Assembly (NCBI RefSeq): GCF_008274625.1
Contig: NZ_VTRU01000001.1
Span: 806,001-870,000, forward strand
Reading direction: 5' to 3'
DNA: 64,000 bases
From: Chryseobacterium panacisoli
Lineage (GTDB): Bacteria; Bacteroidota; Bacteroidia; Flavobacteriales; Weeksellaceae
Below are positions 16,798 to 25,499 of the stretch, piece after piece (the first letter of the stretch is position 1; each line of letters starts with the position of its first letter). Under the pieces are notes generated by a model. It did no database searches. It was not told the origin of the DNA and saw only the letters and a program-made list of their open reading frames with translations. Position numbers and translations under genes: made by a program.

Positions 16798-16945
16798 AAG
16801 AACAATTCAATAAAGTATTGAAACATTTTGTTTTACATATATGGATATCTGACCCCATAAATGATCTGAATACAGATTCATTTGGTAATGTCGTCATTCA
16901 TTATAATCTCTAATTTTCCTATCATTTTAAACCATTGAAACCATT

Positions 16946-18676
16946 ATGAAAAGAGCTATTGTAATATCCGCACTTTTATTGTCTCAATTTGGGACATCAC
17001 AATTATTAAAGACTTCCGGGCAAAAAATCGTTAATGATAAAGGTGAAAATATCCAATTGAGAGGCCTGGGCCCTGGCGGCTGGATGCTTCAGGAGGGCTA
17101 TATGCTGAAGACAGCTGACTTTGCCGGTCCTCAGTATAAGATTAAGGAGAAAATTGCGGAATTAATTGGTGAAGACGGAATGAATGAGTTTTATAAGGCT
17201 TATCTGAAAAACGGAATCACCAAACAGGATATTGATTTTCTGGCAAAATCAGGATTCAATTCCATACGACTTCCCATGCATTACAATCTTTACACGCTTC
17301 CGATTGAAAAAGAGTCTGTAAAAGGAAAAGATACATGGCTGGAAGAAGGTTTTAAAATGACCGATGATCTGCTTCAATGGTGCGCTGCTAATAAAATCTA
17401 TCTGATCCTGGATCTTCATGCTGCTCCGGGCGGACAGGGAAATGATGTCAATATTTCTGATAATGATAAGTCTAAACCTTCGCTTTGGGAAAATGAAGAA
17501 AATCAGAGAAAAACCATAGCGCTTTGGAAAAAACTGGCTGAACGCTATAAAGACAGTCCATGGATTGGTGGCTACGACCTGATTAATGAGCCTAATATCA
17601 ACTTCACAGGCAAAAACCCGAACGGAACTGATGAAATGTCTAATGTCCCGCTTTGGAAACTTCAGCAGGATATCACAGCTGCAATCAGAACGGTTGATAA
17701 AAAGCATATTATTTTCATTGAAGGAAACGGCTGGGGAAATAATTATAACGGGCTGCCTGCCATATGGGACAACAATATGGCTTTCAGCTTCCATAAATAC
17801 TGGAACTACAATGATGATCAGACCCTGAAGTTTGCTCTGGATCTCCGGGAAAAGCACAATATGCCGATCTGGCTTGGTGAAACGGGTGAAAATTCCAATG
17901 TCTGGTTTACTGAGCTTATTCAGCTTTTGGATAAACATAACATCGGATATGCATTCTGGCCGATGAAAAAGATTGATAATATTGCAGGAATTACCAATGT
18001 CAGGATCACACCTGAATATGAAAAATTATTGGATTACTGGAAAAACGGTGGCGAAAAACCTTCTAAAGAGTATACGAAAAAGGCTTTAATGCAGATTGCC
18101 GACAACTACAAACTGAATAATACAGAAGTTAAAAAAGATGTTATTGATGCAATGTTCAGACAGACAACGGATGCTTCAACAAAGCCATTTAACAATCATC
18201 AGGTTCCGGGAAGGATATTTGCTTCAGAATATGATCTGGGCAAAATGGGTTCCGCCTATCTGGATAAGGATTTTATTAATCTTTGGGTAAGCGATCCTGC
18301 CAAAAGATCCGAATGGAACTCCGGACAGCAGATGAGAAATGATGGTGTAGACATTTATAAATGTAATGATAAAATCACCAATCAGTATTATGTGGGGAAA
18401 ACAGAATCCGGGGAATGGCTACAATATACGATTCAGTCAAAAGGAGACAAAAATTATACGTTTGACATCCGGTATGCAGCAGCCAGTGATTCAAAAATAA
18501 GAATCGAAACAGCCTCCGGAAAAGTTTTAGCTGCGGTATCATTGGCTTCCAGTGGAGGAAATGAGAACTGGAAAACAGTTTCAGTCAAAAATATCAGCCT
18601 TCAGAAAGGGGAAAACAAGATCAGAATTTTCTTTGAAAATGATGGTGTCAATCTGAATTATTTTGAAGTAAAATAG
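16946..18676 (+). CDS. Glycoside hydrolase family 5 with C-terminal carbohydrate-binding module
   Basis: This is a secreted 576-residue glycosidase. A signal peptide (MKRAIVISALLLSQFGTS) precedes a (beta/alpha)8 barrel. NSIRLPMHY, LILDLHAAPGG, YDLINEPN (general acid Glu) and IWLGETGEN (nucleophile Glu) are the family 5 catalytic blocks, at residues about 100-330. The C-terminal 130 residues (GEWLQYTI, FDIRYAAAS, ENKIRIFFENDGVNLNYFEVK) look like a CBM6-type beta-sandwich. The substrate is probably a beta-glucan or mannan; I cannot be more precise. It is one gene with its own terminator and lies far from the SusCD locus, so the two need not be linked. Confidence 0.93.
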   Translation: MKRAIVISALLLSQFGTSQLLKTSGQKIVNDKGENIQLRGLGPGGWMLQEGYMLKTADFAGPQYKIKEKIAELIGEDGMNEFYKAYLKNGITKQDIDFLAKSGFNSIRLPMHYNLYTLPIEKESVKGKDTWLEEGFKMTDDLLQWCAANKIYLILDLHAAPGGQGNDVNISDNDKSKPSLWENEENQRKTIALWKKLAERYKDSPWIGGYDLINEPNINFTGKNPNGTDEMSNVPLWKLQQDITAAIRTVDKKHIIFIEGNGWGNNYNGLPAIWDNNMAFSFHKYWNYNDDQTLKFALDLREKHNMPIWLGETGENSNVWFTELIQLLDKHNIGYAFWPMKKIDNIAGITNVRITPEYEKLLDYWKNGGEKPSKEYTKKALMQIADNYKLNNTEVKKDVIDAMFRQTTDASTKPFNNHQVPGRIFASEYDLGKMGSAYLDKDFINLWVSDPAKRSEWNSGQQMRNDGVDIYKCNDKITNQYYVGKTESGEWLQYTIQSKGDKNYTFDIRYAAASDSKIRIETASGKVLAAVSLASSGGNENWKTVSVKNISLQKGENKIRIFFENDGVNLNYFEVK

Positions 18677-18696
18677 TAATAATTATCTTAAATTGC

Positions 18697-18729
18697 AGCT
18701 CTCTTTTGGTGTTCAAAAGAGAGCTTTTT
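18697..18729 (+). terminator. Terminator between the GH5 gene and bla
   Basis: An 11-base stem (AGCTCTCTTTT / AAAAGAGAGCT) with a 7-base loop is followed by a T tract. It ends about 13 bases before the bla ATG. Confidence 0.85.
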
Positions 18730-18741
18730 AATTTCGATATT

Positions 18742-19620
18742 ATGAAAAAAACAGCATTTCTCTTTCTTCTGATTTCTGCATTCACATTTGCCCAGACCTC
18801 ACTATTGGAACAAAAAATACATTCAATTCTTAAAAACAAGAAAGCAACAGTGGGAGTTTCTGTTCTGGGTTTTGAAAATGGTTTTAAATATGATAAAAAT
18901 TCGGATAAAAAACTTCCGATGCAAAGTGTGTTCAAATTCCATATTACAGCTGCAGTTCTGAATTCTGTAGATCAGGGAAAGCTTTCATTAGATCAGAAAA
19001 TTGTACTGAACCAATCAAATTTACTTGAAAATACATGGTCGCCCCTTCGTGATAAATATCCCGCAGGAAATGTTGAAATTCCGTTAAGTGAAGTGATAGA
19101 ATACACTGTTGCTAAAAGTGATAATAATGGCTGTGACATCCTTCTTAAACTGTTGGGAGGAACTCAGACTGTTCAGAAATTTATGAACTCCAAAGGGGTA
19201 AAGGGTTTTCAGATCAAATATAACGAAGAGGCAATGCATAAAGACTGGAAGGTTCAGTATGAAAATTACAGCACTACAAAATCAGCAGTTGATGTCCTGA
19301 AAAAGTTTTATGACGGTAAATTATTATCAAAAAAATCTACAGATTATCTGATGCAGGTAATGCTGTCTACTTCAACAGGATTAAACAAAATGGTAGAACA
19401 GCTTCCCAAAAACACTCCTGTGGCCAGAAAAACGGGAGCTTCCGGAAAGAACAGCGCGGGTTTAACGGGGGCAGAAAATGAAATTGGCATCATTACTTTA
19501 CCTAATGGTAAACATTATGCAATAGCTGTATTTGTCAGTAATTCAATGGAAACGGATGCAGTAAACTGCAGAATGATTTCTGATATTTCCAAGGAGGTTT
19601 GGGAATATTTTAATAAGTAG
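18742..19620 (+). CDS. bla: Class A beta-lactamase, PER/CIA/CGA-like
   Basis: A periplasmic serine beta-lactamase of 292 residues that hydrolyses penicillins and probably cephalosporins. A signal peptide (KTAFLFLLISAFTFAQ) is followed by Ser62-Val-Phe-Lys65 (SxxK), Ser126-Asp-Asn128 (SDN), an omega loop with NEEAMHKDW holding the general base Glu, and Lys230-Thr-Gly232 (KTG). The SDN context and loop resemble the chromosomal A2-type enzymes of Chryseobacterium (CIA, CGA) and PER. I chose ATG at 18742 because it opens directly into the signal peptide. No regulator (ampR, blaI/blaR) is next to it. A terminator hairpin sits immediately upstream. Confidence 0.94.
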   Translation: MKKTAFLFLLISAFTFAQTSLLEQKIHSILKNKKATVGVSVLGFENGFKYDKNSDKKLPMQSVFKFHITAAVLNSVDQGKLSLDQKIVLNQSNLLENTWSPLRDKYPAGNVEIPLSEVIEYTVAKSDNNGCDILLKLLGGTQTVQKFMNSKGVKGFQIKYNEEAMHKDWKVQYENYSTTKSAVDVLKKFYDGKLLSKKSTDYLMQVMLSTSTGLNKMVEQLPKNTPVARKTGASGKNSAGLTGAENEIGIITLPNGKHYAIAVFVSNSMETDAVNCRMISDISKEVWEYFNK

Positions 19621-19654
19621 AATTTTAAGCTTATTTTTAAAGCGATTTTTTAAC

Positions 19655-20065
19655 ATGAAAAAAATAATAGTAACAACGGCTCTGCTGGCTTTCACATTCT
19701 TTTACTCGCAGAAGAATCAGAATTATTTAGAGATCAGCTATGGAAGTGTATGCTGCGGCCCTCCATCTGATAAACCTGTCATCAGCTATCTGAAGGAATT
19801 TAAAAATAAAAGCAGGGTAAAAAGCCTGGAAATTCTTTTACAGAAAGGCAGAGGCAGAGAAGGTGAATTCGCATTATATGTTGGGACTGACTATCTTACA
19901 AAAAATCAAAAAAGCCGTCTTATAAGAGGGTTAACAGCTACTGTTTCTAATCAGAACAACAGTAAGAAAACCCCAAATACAGGAAACGTTTTCTTTGATT
20001 CGGCAACGGTTGTTTCTCAATCAGATCTTATTGACGTAAAAAATTTAACTATCTATAAAAAATAA
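19655..20065 (+). CDS. Small exported hypothetical protein
   Basis: This 136-residue protein begins with a signal peptide (KKIIVTTALLAFTFFYSQ). The mature part has a CC pair in SYGSVCCGPPSDKP and a basic middle segment. I do not recognise a family. It lies 35 bases after bla and 7 bases before the 3-hydroxyacyl-CoA dehydrogenase gene, on the same strand, so it may be part of one transcript although the functions do not obviously connect. Confidence 0.7.
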   Translation: MKKIIVTTALLAFTFFYSQKNQNYLEISYGSVCCGPPSDKPVISYLKEFKNKSRVKSLEILLQKGRGREGEFALYVGTDYLTKNQKSRLIRGLTATVSNQNNSKKTPNTGNVFFDSATVVSQSDLIDVKNLTIYKK

Positions 20066-20072
20066 AGGAAAA

Positions 20073-20966
20073 ATGATCAAAAACATTGTAGTTATCGGAG
20101 CGGGAACCATGGGAAATGGTATTGCACATACTTTCGCACAAAGCGGTTTTAAAGTAAATCTTGTAGATGTATCTCAGGAAGCTCTGGACAGAGGTTTGAA
20201 AACCATTACTACCAATCTTGACAGAATCATTGCAAAAGGAAACCTTACAGAGGAGCAAAAAGCTGAAACATTAGGAAACATCACTACTTTTACAGCACTG
20301 AATGAGGCCGTAGGAGCTGCAGACCTTATTGTAGAGGCTGCTACAGAAAACATGGATCTTAAACTGAAGATCTTTGGCCAGATGGATGAACTGGCTCCTG
20401 AAGGCTGTATCCTGGCAACCAATACTTCATCTATATCTATCACAAAAATTGCGGCGGCTACCAAAAGAGCTGATAAAGTAATCGGGATGCACTTCATGAA
20501 CCCGGTTCCGATCATGAAACTGGTAGAAATTATCAAAGGATATTCTACTTCCAAGGAGACTTTTGATGCGATCTATGAAATGAGCAAAACTTTAGGTAAA
20601 GTTCCTGTAGAAGTGAATGACTATCCTGGTTTTGTGGCTAACAGAATTTTGATGCCAATGATCAATGAATCTATCGAAACACTTTATAACGGAGTGGCTG
20701 GTGTAGAAGAAATTGATACGGTAATGAAATTGGGAATGGCACATCCAATGGGTCCGCTTCAGCTGGCAGACTTCATTGGTCTTGATGTATGTCTTGCCAT
20801 TCTGAATGTAATGTATGACGGTTTCAAAAATCCGAAATACGCCCCTAACCCATTGCTTGTAAATATGGTGACAGCAGGGAAACTTGGTGTAAAATCAGGG
20901 GAAGGATTCTACGATTATTCTGAAAGCAAAAAAGCTGAAAAAGTTTCAAAAATGTTTTTGAAGTAA
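20073..20966 (+). CDS. 3-hydroxybutyryl/3-hydroxyacyl-CoA dehydrogenase
   Basis: A 297-residue NAD-dependent enzyme that interconverts 3-hydroxyacyl-CoA and 3-oxoacyl-CoA in fatty acid, butyrate or phenylacetate metabolism. The N-terminal Rossmann motif is VIGAGTMGNGIAHTFA, and the family blocks NTSSISIT, GMHFMNPVP and GFVANRILMP with the catalytic His and Glu are all present. The C-terminal domain holds GMAHPMGPLQLADFIGLDV. Its length is typical of the short, single-function enzyme. It starts 7 bases after the upstream gene. It is cytoplasmic. Confidence 0.94.
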   Translation: MIKNIVVIGAGTMGNGIAHTFAQSGFKVNLVDVSQEALDRGLKTITTNLDRIIAKGNLTEEQKAETLGNITTFTALNEAVGAADLIVEAATENMDLKLKIFGQMDELAPEGCILATNTSSISITKIAAATKRADKVIGMHFMNPVPIMKLVEIIKGYSTSKETFDAIYEMSKTLGKVPVEVNDYPGFVANRILMPMINESIETLYNGVAGVEEIDTVMKLGMAHPMGPLQLADFIGLDVCLAILNVMYDGFKNPKYAPNPLLVNMVTAGKLGVKSGEGFYDYSESKKAEKVSKMFLK

Positions 20967-20988
20967 TTTTAAAGTCAATAATTTTATT

Positions 20989-20996
20989 TATCTTTG
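20989..20996 (+). promoter_or_regulatory. -7 box for the 79-aa acidic protein
   Basis: TATCTTTG matches TAnnTTTG, 23 bases before the ATG at 21019, which is good spacing for a short leader. Confidence 0.5.
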
Positions 20997-21018
20997 AGAA
21001 AGTTAAAACATTAAAAAA

Positions 21019-21258
21019 ATGAAATTACCAAAGTTTTTATTAGCAGATAATTCGGAGTTTCCAGAGGATCTATTCGTAGTTCATACAGAATACCCAAGAT
21101 TTATCTTAAACGTTGAGGAAGAAGAAGTTGAGTGGTTAGATGATCTTGAAGGTGATGATGAAGAAACTATGGCAGACGAAGCTACGAAAGTAGTAGAAGC
21201 AGCGTTTAAATGGTGCGACGAAGAGTTGGCTAAGTACGACGAAGAAGAGGAAGATTAA
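21019..21258 (+). CDS. Small acidic protein, 79 aa
   Basis: I do not recognise a function. The protein is acidic, with a structured N-terminal half (FLLADNSEFPEDLFVVHTEYPRF without its last residues) and an Asp/Glu-rich second half ending YDEEEED. It carries an AAFKWCDEELAKY amphipathic helix. It has its own -7 box at 20989 and its own terminator at 21277, which argues for a real gene. Small proteins of this look are conserved in flavobacteria, from memory. Confidence 0.8.
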   Translation: MKLPKFLLADNSEFPEDLFVVHTEYPRFILNVEEEEVEWLDDLEGDDEETMADEATKVVEAAFKWCDEELAKYDEEEED

Positions 21259-21276
21259 TAACACTCTAAACATAAA

Positions 21277-21303
21277 AAAGGAACTCAATTGAGTTCCTTT
21301 TGT
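21277..21303. terminator. Bidirectional terminator between convergent genes
   Basis: The perfect palindrome AAAGGAACTCAA / TTGAGTTCCTTT is flanked by A and T tracts, between genes ending at 21258 (+) and 21307 (-). Confidence 0.85.
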
Positions 21304-21306
21304 TTT

Positions 21307-21717
21307 TTATTCTGATTTAGTGAATTTCAATAATAAAAGATTGTCTTTATACAATTCTAAAGTATTTCCGGAAATCACATATTTGTTTGCTTTTCCCATC
21401 ATATCCATAAAGTTCTGCTCTACTCCGATGTTGCTACACATCATTTTTGTAGATCCCATCTGTCCGGCTGTAAAACCACCTGTAGACGGATCTATTGAAG
21501 CTGTCCCGAAATAGTTATTACATCCTGCATTTCCTGTGATTTTCTCTCCTTCAATATTCAATGTCGGAACCTTACCTTTTACTGTTTCAGCCAGCGTCCA
21601 TTTTGTATTGGCAAGGGCAGGCTGAGCTTTTCCTACTTTAGAAGCAGACGGACTTGTCATGGATCCACATGAAGCCAATACTGCTGCTGTACATATACTT
21701 AAAAAAAGATTTTTCAT
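21307..21717 (-). CDS. META-domain (HslJ-like) lipoprotein
   Basis: This 136-residue lipoprotein has a signal with lipobox (AVLASC) and a META domain: NTKWTLAE, ITGNAGCNNYFGTAS, MGSTKMMC and ELYKDNLLLLKFTK. HslJ of E. coli is the best-known relative and is linked to heat shock and novobiocin tolerance; the exact role is unclear. The two Cys residues in GCNNY and KMMCSN are the usual pair. A -7 box (21739-21746) lies 22 bases before the ATG. It is a single gene. Confidence 0.88.
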   Translation of the reverse strand: MKNLFLSICTAAVLASCGSMTSPSASKVGKAQPALANTKWTLAETVKGKVPTLNIEGEKITGNAGCNNYFGTASIDPSTGGFTAGQMGSTKMMCSNIGVEQNFMDMMGKANKYVISGNTLELYKDNLLLLKFTKSE

Positions 21718-21738
21718 TTTTTTCTTTTTGAATTAACC

Positions 21739-21746
21739 CAAATTTA
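21739..21746 (-). promoter_or_regulatory. -7 box for the META lipoprotein
   Basis: TAAATTTG on the minus strand matches TAnnTTTG, at the expected short distance before the ATG at 21717. Confidence 0.5.
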
Positions 21747-21844
21747 CGGAAATTATATTATTTAAACGGGCTGGGGCGAATTTTATTATTCTTTAACACT
21801 TGGTATTTTGAATAATTTTCGGCTTATTTTTAATGATTAAGAGT

Positions 21845-21955
21845 TGGTAATCGCAAAGACGCAAAATGCTTTACAAGGTGTAAGTTTTTAGGGCGCAAAG
21901 ATTTTATCTACAATAAAATTGTTCCTTCTGTCTTTCTCATTCTAAAGGAATCTAA
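21845..21955. repeat. Dispersed GCGCAA element (copy 3) and partial hairpin arm
   Basis: The segment 21845-21921 repeats the GCGCAAAGATTTTATC..GATAAAAT-like design of the elements at 97 and 3019, with changes. Next to it, 21930-21955 (TCTCATTCTAAAGGAATCTAA) resembles one arm of the 80-base hairpins at 1614-2184. The 490-base gap 21718-22208 holds only this and the GGCTAAAGCC-type repeat; no gene is visible. Confidence 0.5.
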
Positions 21956-22060
21956 TATGATCATTAATATCTAAAAAATAATATGCTGAGACTTAAGGAT
22001 TGTGGATAAACCTAATACCAAATCATAAGAGAATATGCAATAAAACACAATTCAAAAGGA

Positions 22061-22182
22061 ACGGGCTTTAGCCCGTTTACTTAAAAACCAGTATTCAATT
22101 GGCTTCAGCCGAAACCTACGAATATGAATACACTATTCATATTTTAAAACAAAAAAAACGGACTTTAAAAAGCCCGTTTCTA
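22061..22182. repeat. GGCTAAAGCC-type dispersed palindrome, copy 2
   Basis: AACGGGCTTTAGCCCGTTT is followed by GGCTTCAGCC and then ACGGACTTTAAAAAGCCCGT. It is inverted and rearranged relative to copies at 13984, 29502 and 57871. It sits right after pheT and may terminate it. Confidence 0.65.
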
Positions 22183-22208
22183 TTATTTATGAAATATATT
22201 TTTAATGA

Positions 22209-24611
22209 TTACGATCTCAACTCAGCGTTGAATTCTTTCTGGAACGCTTTGATCAGAGAATCCATTACTTCTGTGATTTCCTTTTCTTCCAATGTTTTTT
22301 CTTCGTTTAACAGCTCGAAGCTCATTGCATAAGACTTCTTGCCTTCAGGAAGATTTTTACCTTCATACACGTCGAATAGGTTAACACTCTTAATGAATGG
22401 AGATTTATTCTTTTTAGCGGTCTGGTATAGATCCTGATAGTTTACATTTTTATCAATCAATAAAGCTAAGTCTCTTCTGATCTTGTTGAATTTCGGAATG
22501 TCTTTGAATTTCAATTCGTTTTTAGAACGAAGTTCCTGAGCATATTCCAGTTCAATTTCTGCATAGAAACAATCCTGATCAATATCAAAGTCCTTTAACA
22601 GGGCAGGGGCAACTTTTCCAATTCTTACCAAAGCTTTACCATCTGCTTCGTAGACCAATGCATCAGAGAATCTTTCGTCAGAAAGGGCAACTTCTTTATA
22701 ATCTACAGCCAGTCTTTCCAATAAAACTTTTACATACGCTTTAAGGTTATAAAAACTTACAGCAGACTTAGGCTGAAGCCAGTTTTCAGAAACATCTCTT
22801 CCGGAAACCAACAAAGCCAATTGTTTTCTTTCTTCGTATTTTTCTTTTTTGTGATAAATTTTTCCTAATTCAAAGAATTTGATATCCTGATTCTTTCTGT
22901 TGATGTTATATACTGCATTCTGAAGAAGTCCTTCCAATAAAGACTTTCTCATAAATGCCAAATCTCCGCTCAAAGGATTTAATAGCTTTACAGCATCTGT
23001 TTCGTCTTTTACTGAAGTCAATGAGTTATTCATTACTTCATTAAAGCCAATGCTTTGTAAAGATCTTGCCCAGTTATTTTCCAGTTCATCCTGATCGTTA
23101 GTGCTAAGCTTAACTGGCGTAAATGAAAACTTCTGTGGAGCATCAATTTTATTATAACCGTAGATTCTTAAAATCTCTTCAATGACATCAATTTCTCTTG
23201 TCACATCTGCTCTGTACGCAGGAACAGAGATTTCAAAACCATTCGGAATTTCATTTAAAACCTGAATTTCCAATGCTTTTAAGATTTCCTTTACTTTTTC
23301 TCTGTGAATTTTTGTTCCTAAAATCTGCTCAATTTTAGAGAATCTAATAATCACATAGTTATCTTCTATTTTTTTAGGGTATTCTTCTAATAACTCTCCT
23401 ACTAATTTTCCTTCAGCAATTTCCTGAATCATTTTAATAGCATGAGTGATGGCTGTTCTTGTAAGATTCGGGTCTACTCCTCTTTCAAATCTGAAAGAAG
23501 CATCTGTATTCAAGCTGTGGGCTTTTGCTCCTTTTCTTACCGCAATCGGATTGAAGTAAGCACTTTCAAGGAATATCGTTTTTGTAGTTTCCGATACTCC
23601 GGAATTCTCACCACCGAATACTCCGGCGATACACATCGGATTATCTTTACCGTCTTTAATCATGATTTCAGAACCGTTCAATGTTCTTTCAACCCCGTCT
23701 AAAGTGGTAAATTTCGTTCCCGGTTTTACAACACCTACTTTCACTTTCTTGTCTGCAATTTTGTCTGCATCAAATGCATGAAGCGGCTGTCCGTATCCGT
23801 GAAGAATATAGTTGGTAATATCTACAACGTTGTTAATCGGGCTTAGTCCGATCGCTTTTAGTCTGTCTTTTAACCAAGATGGAGATTCTGCTACTTTTAC
23901 GTCTTCAATAACGGCTCCGATGTATCTTGGACATAATTCTGCATCTTCAATTTCCAGTTTGAAATCATGAGTTCCTTCATTATTCAAAGCCTCGGAAGCT
24001 ACTTTATTAAATTGAGACTTCAGTTGGTTGGTAGAAAGATAAGCATGTAAATCTCTTGCAACCCCATAGTGAGACATGGCATCTGTTCTGTTCGGTGTTA
24101 ACCCGATTTCAAATACCTCATCATTAGTCAGCTCAAAATAGTCTGCAAAGTTTTTCCCTACCTCATATTTGGTTTCGTCCAGCACCATAATTCCTCCGTG
24201 ATCTTCGCTAAGACCTAATTCATCTTCTGCACAGATCATTCCCTGAGAAACCTCACTTCTGATTTTTGCTTCTTTAATTTCAAAAAAGTTTCCTGTTTTG
24301 TCATAGATTTTTGTTCCGACAACGGCTACAGGAACGGTCTGTCCTGCTTCTACGTTGGGAGCACCGCAAACAATATTCAATATTTTTCCGTTTCCTACGT
24401 CTACTGTTGTCTTCTTAAGTTTGTCAGCATTCGGATGCTTTTCGCAGGTTAATACTTTACCCACAACAATTCCTTCCAGGCTGCCTCTTACGCTTTCAAA
24501 TTTATCTATCCCTTCAACCTCAAGACCTATATCTGTAAGGAATTCACCGATTCTTTCAGTTTTTGATTCCGTTTTTACAAAGTCCTTCAGCCAGTTGTTT
24601 GATATTTTCAT
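22209..24611 (-). CDS. pheT: Phenylalanine--tRNA ligase beta subunit
   Basis: The beta chain of the alpha2beta2 enzyme that charges tRNA(Phe). It has 800 residues, full length. The N-terminal OB-fold tRNA-binding domain is at residues about 40-150 (VVGKVLTCEKHPNADKL, VCGAPNVEAGQTVPV). The B3/B4 editing region contains PSWLKDRLKAIGLSPINN and VDITNYILHGYGQPLHAFD. The B5 domain follows, and the C-terminal FDX-ACB domain includes FKDIPKFNKIRRDLALLID. pheS is not adjacent, which is common in Bacteroidota. No attenuator is visible upstream. Confidence 0.97.
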   Translation of the reverse strand: MKISNNWLKDFVKTESKTERIGEFLTDIGLEVEGIDKFESVRGSLEGIVVGKVLTCEKHPNADKLKKTTVDVGNGKILNIVCGAPNVEAGQTVPVAVVGTKIYDKTGNFFEIKEAKIRSEVSQGMICAEDELGLSEDHGGIMVLDETKYEVGKNFADYFELTNDEVFEIGLTPNRTDAMSHYGVARDLHAYLSTNQLKSQFNKVASEALNNEGTHDFKLEIEDAELCPRYIGAVIEDVKVAESPSWLKDRLKAIGLSPINNVVDITNYILHGYGQPLHAFDADKIADKKVKVGVVKPGTKFTTLDGVERTLNGSEIMIKDGKDNPMCIAGVFGGENSGVSETTKTIFLESAYFNPIAVRKGAKAHSLNTDASFRFERGVDPNLTRTAITHAIKMIQEIAEGKLVGELLEEYPKKIEDNYVIIRFSKIEQILGTKIHREKVKEILKALEIQVLNEIPNGFEISVPAYRADVTREIDVIEEILRIYGYNKIDAPQKFSFTPVKLSTNDQDELENNWARSLQSIGFNEVMNNSLTSVKDETDAVKLLNPLSGDLAFMRKSLLEGLLQNAVYNINRKNQDIKFFELGKIYHKKEKYEERKQLALLVSGRDVSENWLQPKSAVSFYNLKAYVKVLLERLAVDYKEVALSDERFSDALVYEADGKALVRIGKVAPALLKDFDIDQDCFYAEIELEYAQELRSKNELKFKDIPKFNKIRRDLALLIDKNVNYQDLYQTAKKNKSPFIKSVNLFDVYEGKNLPEGKKSYAMSFELLNEEKTLEEKEITEVMDSLIKAFQKEFNAELRS

Positions 24612-24818
24612 TTGTTTATCTATCTACTTATTTAATTCGTCAGATGAGCCTTAGGGTTTCATCTGCTCTATTTTGAAACTTTTATTTGAAATTCCACCCC
24701 TGATTCCAGTGTGATTTTTCGAGCTACAAATGTCGTGTTTTTTTGAGAAATAGAGAAATTTAGAAGCGACTTTAAGATAATTAATTTTCATTAATAGTTG
24801 TTCTTCTGATTGATGAAT

Positions 24819-25436
24819 CTATTGGTCAGACGGTCTCACTACCTTCTTTAAGCTATCAGAAAATAATACCAGTCCTCCGGCCATCATGATAATATCTTTT
24901 AAGACCAGACGTCCTGCTCCGGACAGATATGGAAATCCAAACTGAGGAGTCGGATCATCTCCACCCAGATTCGGCACATATACTTCGGGAGTGGTTCCTA
25001 AAAATGACAGGGTAACCAATGACATTAAAAACGTTAAAGCCCCTCCTACTGCTCCGATTTTAGGAAACCAGATCCCCAGCAACACTAAAAGTCCGATTAT
25101 GACGATCATCGTCCCCAAACCATAAGAAAATGTATATGTCCCATTTCCTTTATGCCAATCAATATTTTTCTGGATAACTTTTCCTTCCGGATTTTTATAC
25201 AGCGTATATTCTGCAACAAGTTTTTTATCTTCATTTACAACTTCGTGACCTGCATTTTTGTAGAAGAAACTCATAATAGGGCTGTTGGCTACGAAAGGGA
25301 CAATTCCTTCGGCTTCGTAATGGAATGCTTTTAACCCTCCAATCCAGGCCATAACGATAAAAACTGAAATTCTGAGAAAATTGAAAAAGTACGTATCCAA
25401 TTGTAATAAGCGGTGGTAAAGTCTGTTGTCTTGCAT
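24819..25436 (-). CDS. DUF417 (YkgB/RclC-like) membrane protein
   Basis: This 205-residue inner-membrane protein has about four hydrophobic segments: LRISVFIVMAWIGGLKAF, YGLGTMIVIIGLLVLLGIW, GALTFLMSLVTLSFLG and LVLKDIIMMAGGLVLF. The motif RISVFIVMAWIGGLKAFHYEAEGIVPFVANSP (split here) is typical of the DUF417 family; its E. coli member RclC supports survival of reactive chlorine stress. An AraC regulator gene starts upstream on the same strand (25500-26330), 64 bases away, and is a likely controller. It has its own -7 box at 25453. Confidence 0.88.
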   Translation of the reverse strand: MQDNRLYHRLLQLDTYFFNFLRISVFIVMAWIGGLKAFHYEAEGIVPFVANSPIMSFFYKNAGHEVVNEDKKLVAEYTLYKNPEGKVIQKNIDWHKGNGTYTFSYGLGTMIVIIGLLVLLGIWFPKIGAVGGALTFLMSLVTLSFLGTTPEVYVPNLGGDDPTPQFGFPYLSGAGRLVLKDIIMMAGGLVLFSDSLKKVVRPSDQ

Positions 25437-25452
25437 GTGATTTATTTTTTAA

Positions 25453-25460
25453 CAAAGGTA
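25453..25460 (-). promoter_or_regulatory. -7 box for the DUF417 gene
   Basis: TACCTTTG on the minus strand matches TAnnTTTG, 17 bases before the ATG at 25436. It lies between the two genes, so the DUF417 gene can be expressed separately from the AraC gene. Confidence 0.5.
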
Positions 25461-25499
25461 TTCACACGCTTACAGCCCTAACATAGATATTTGAGGACA

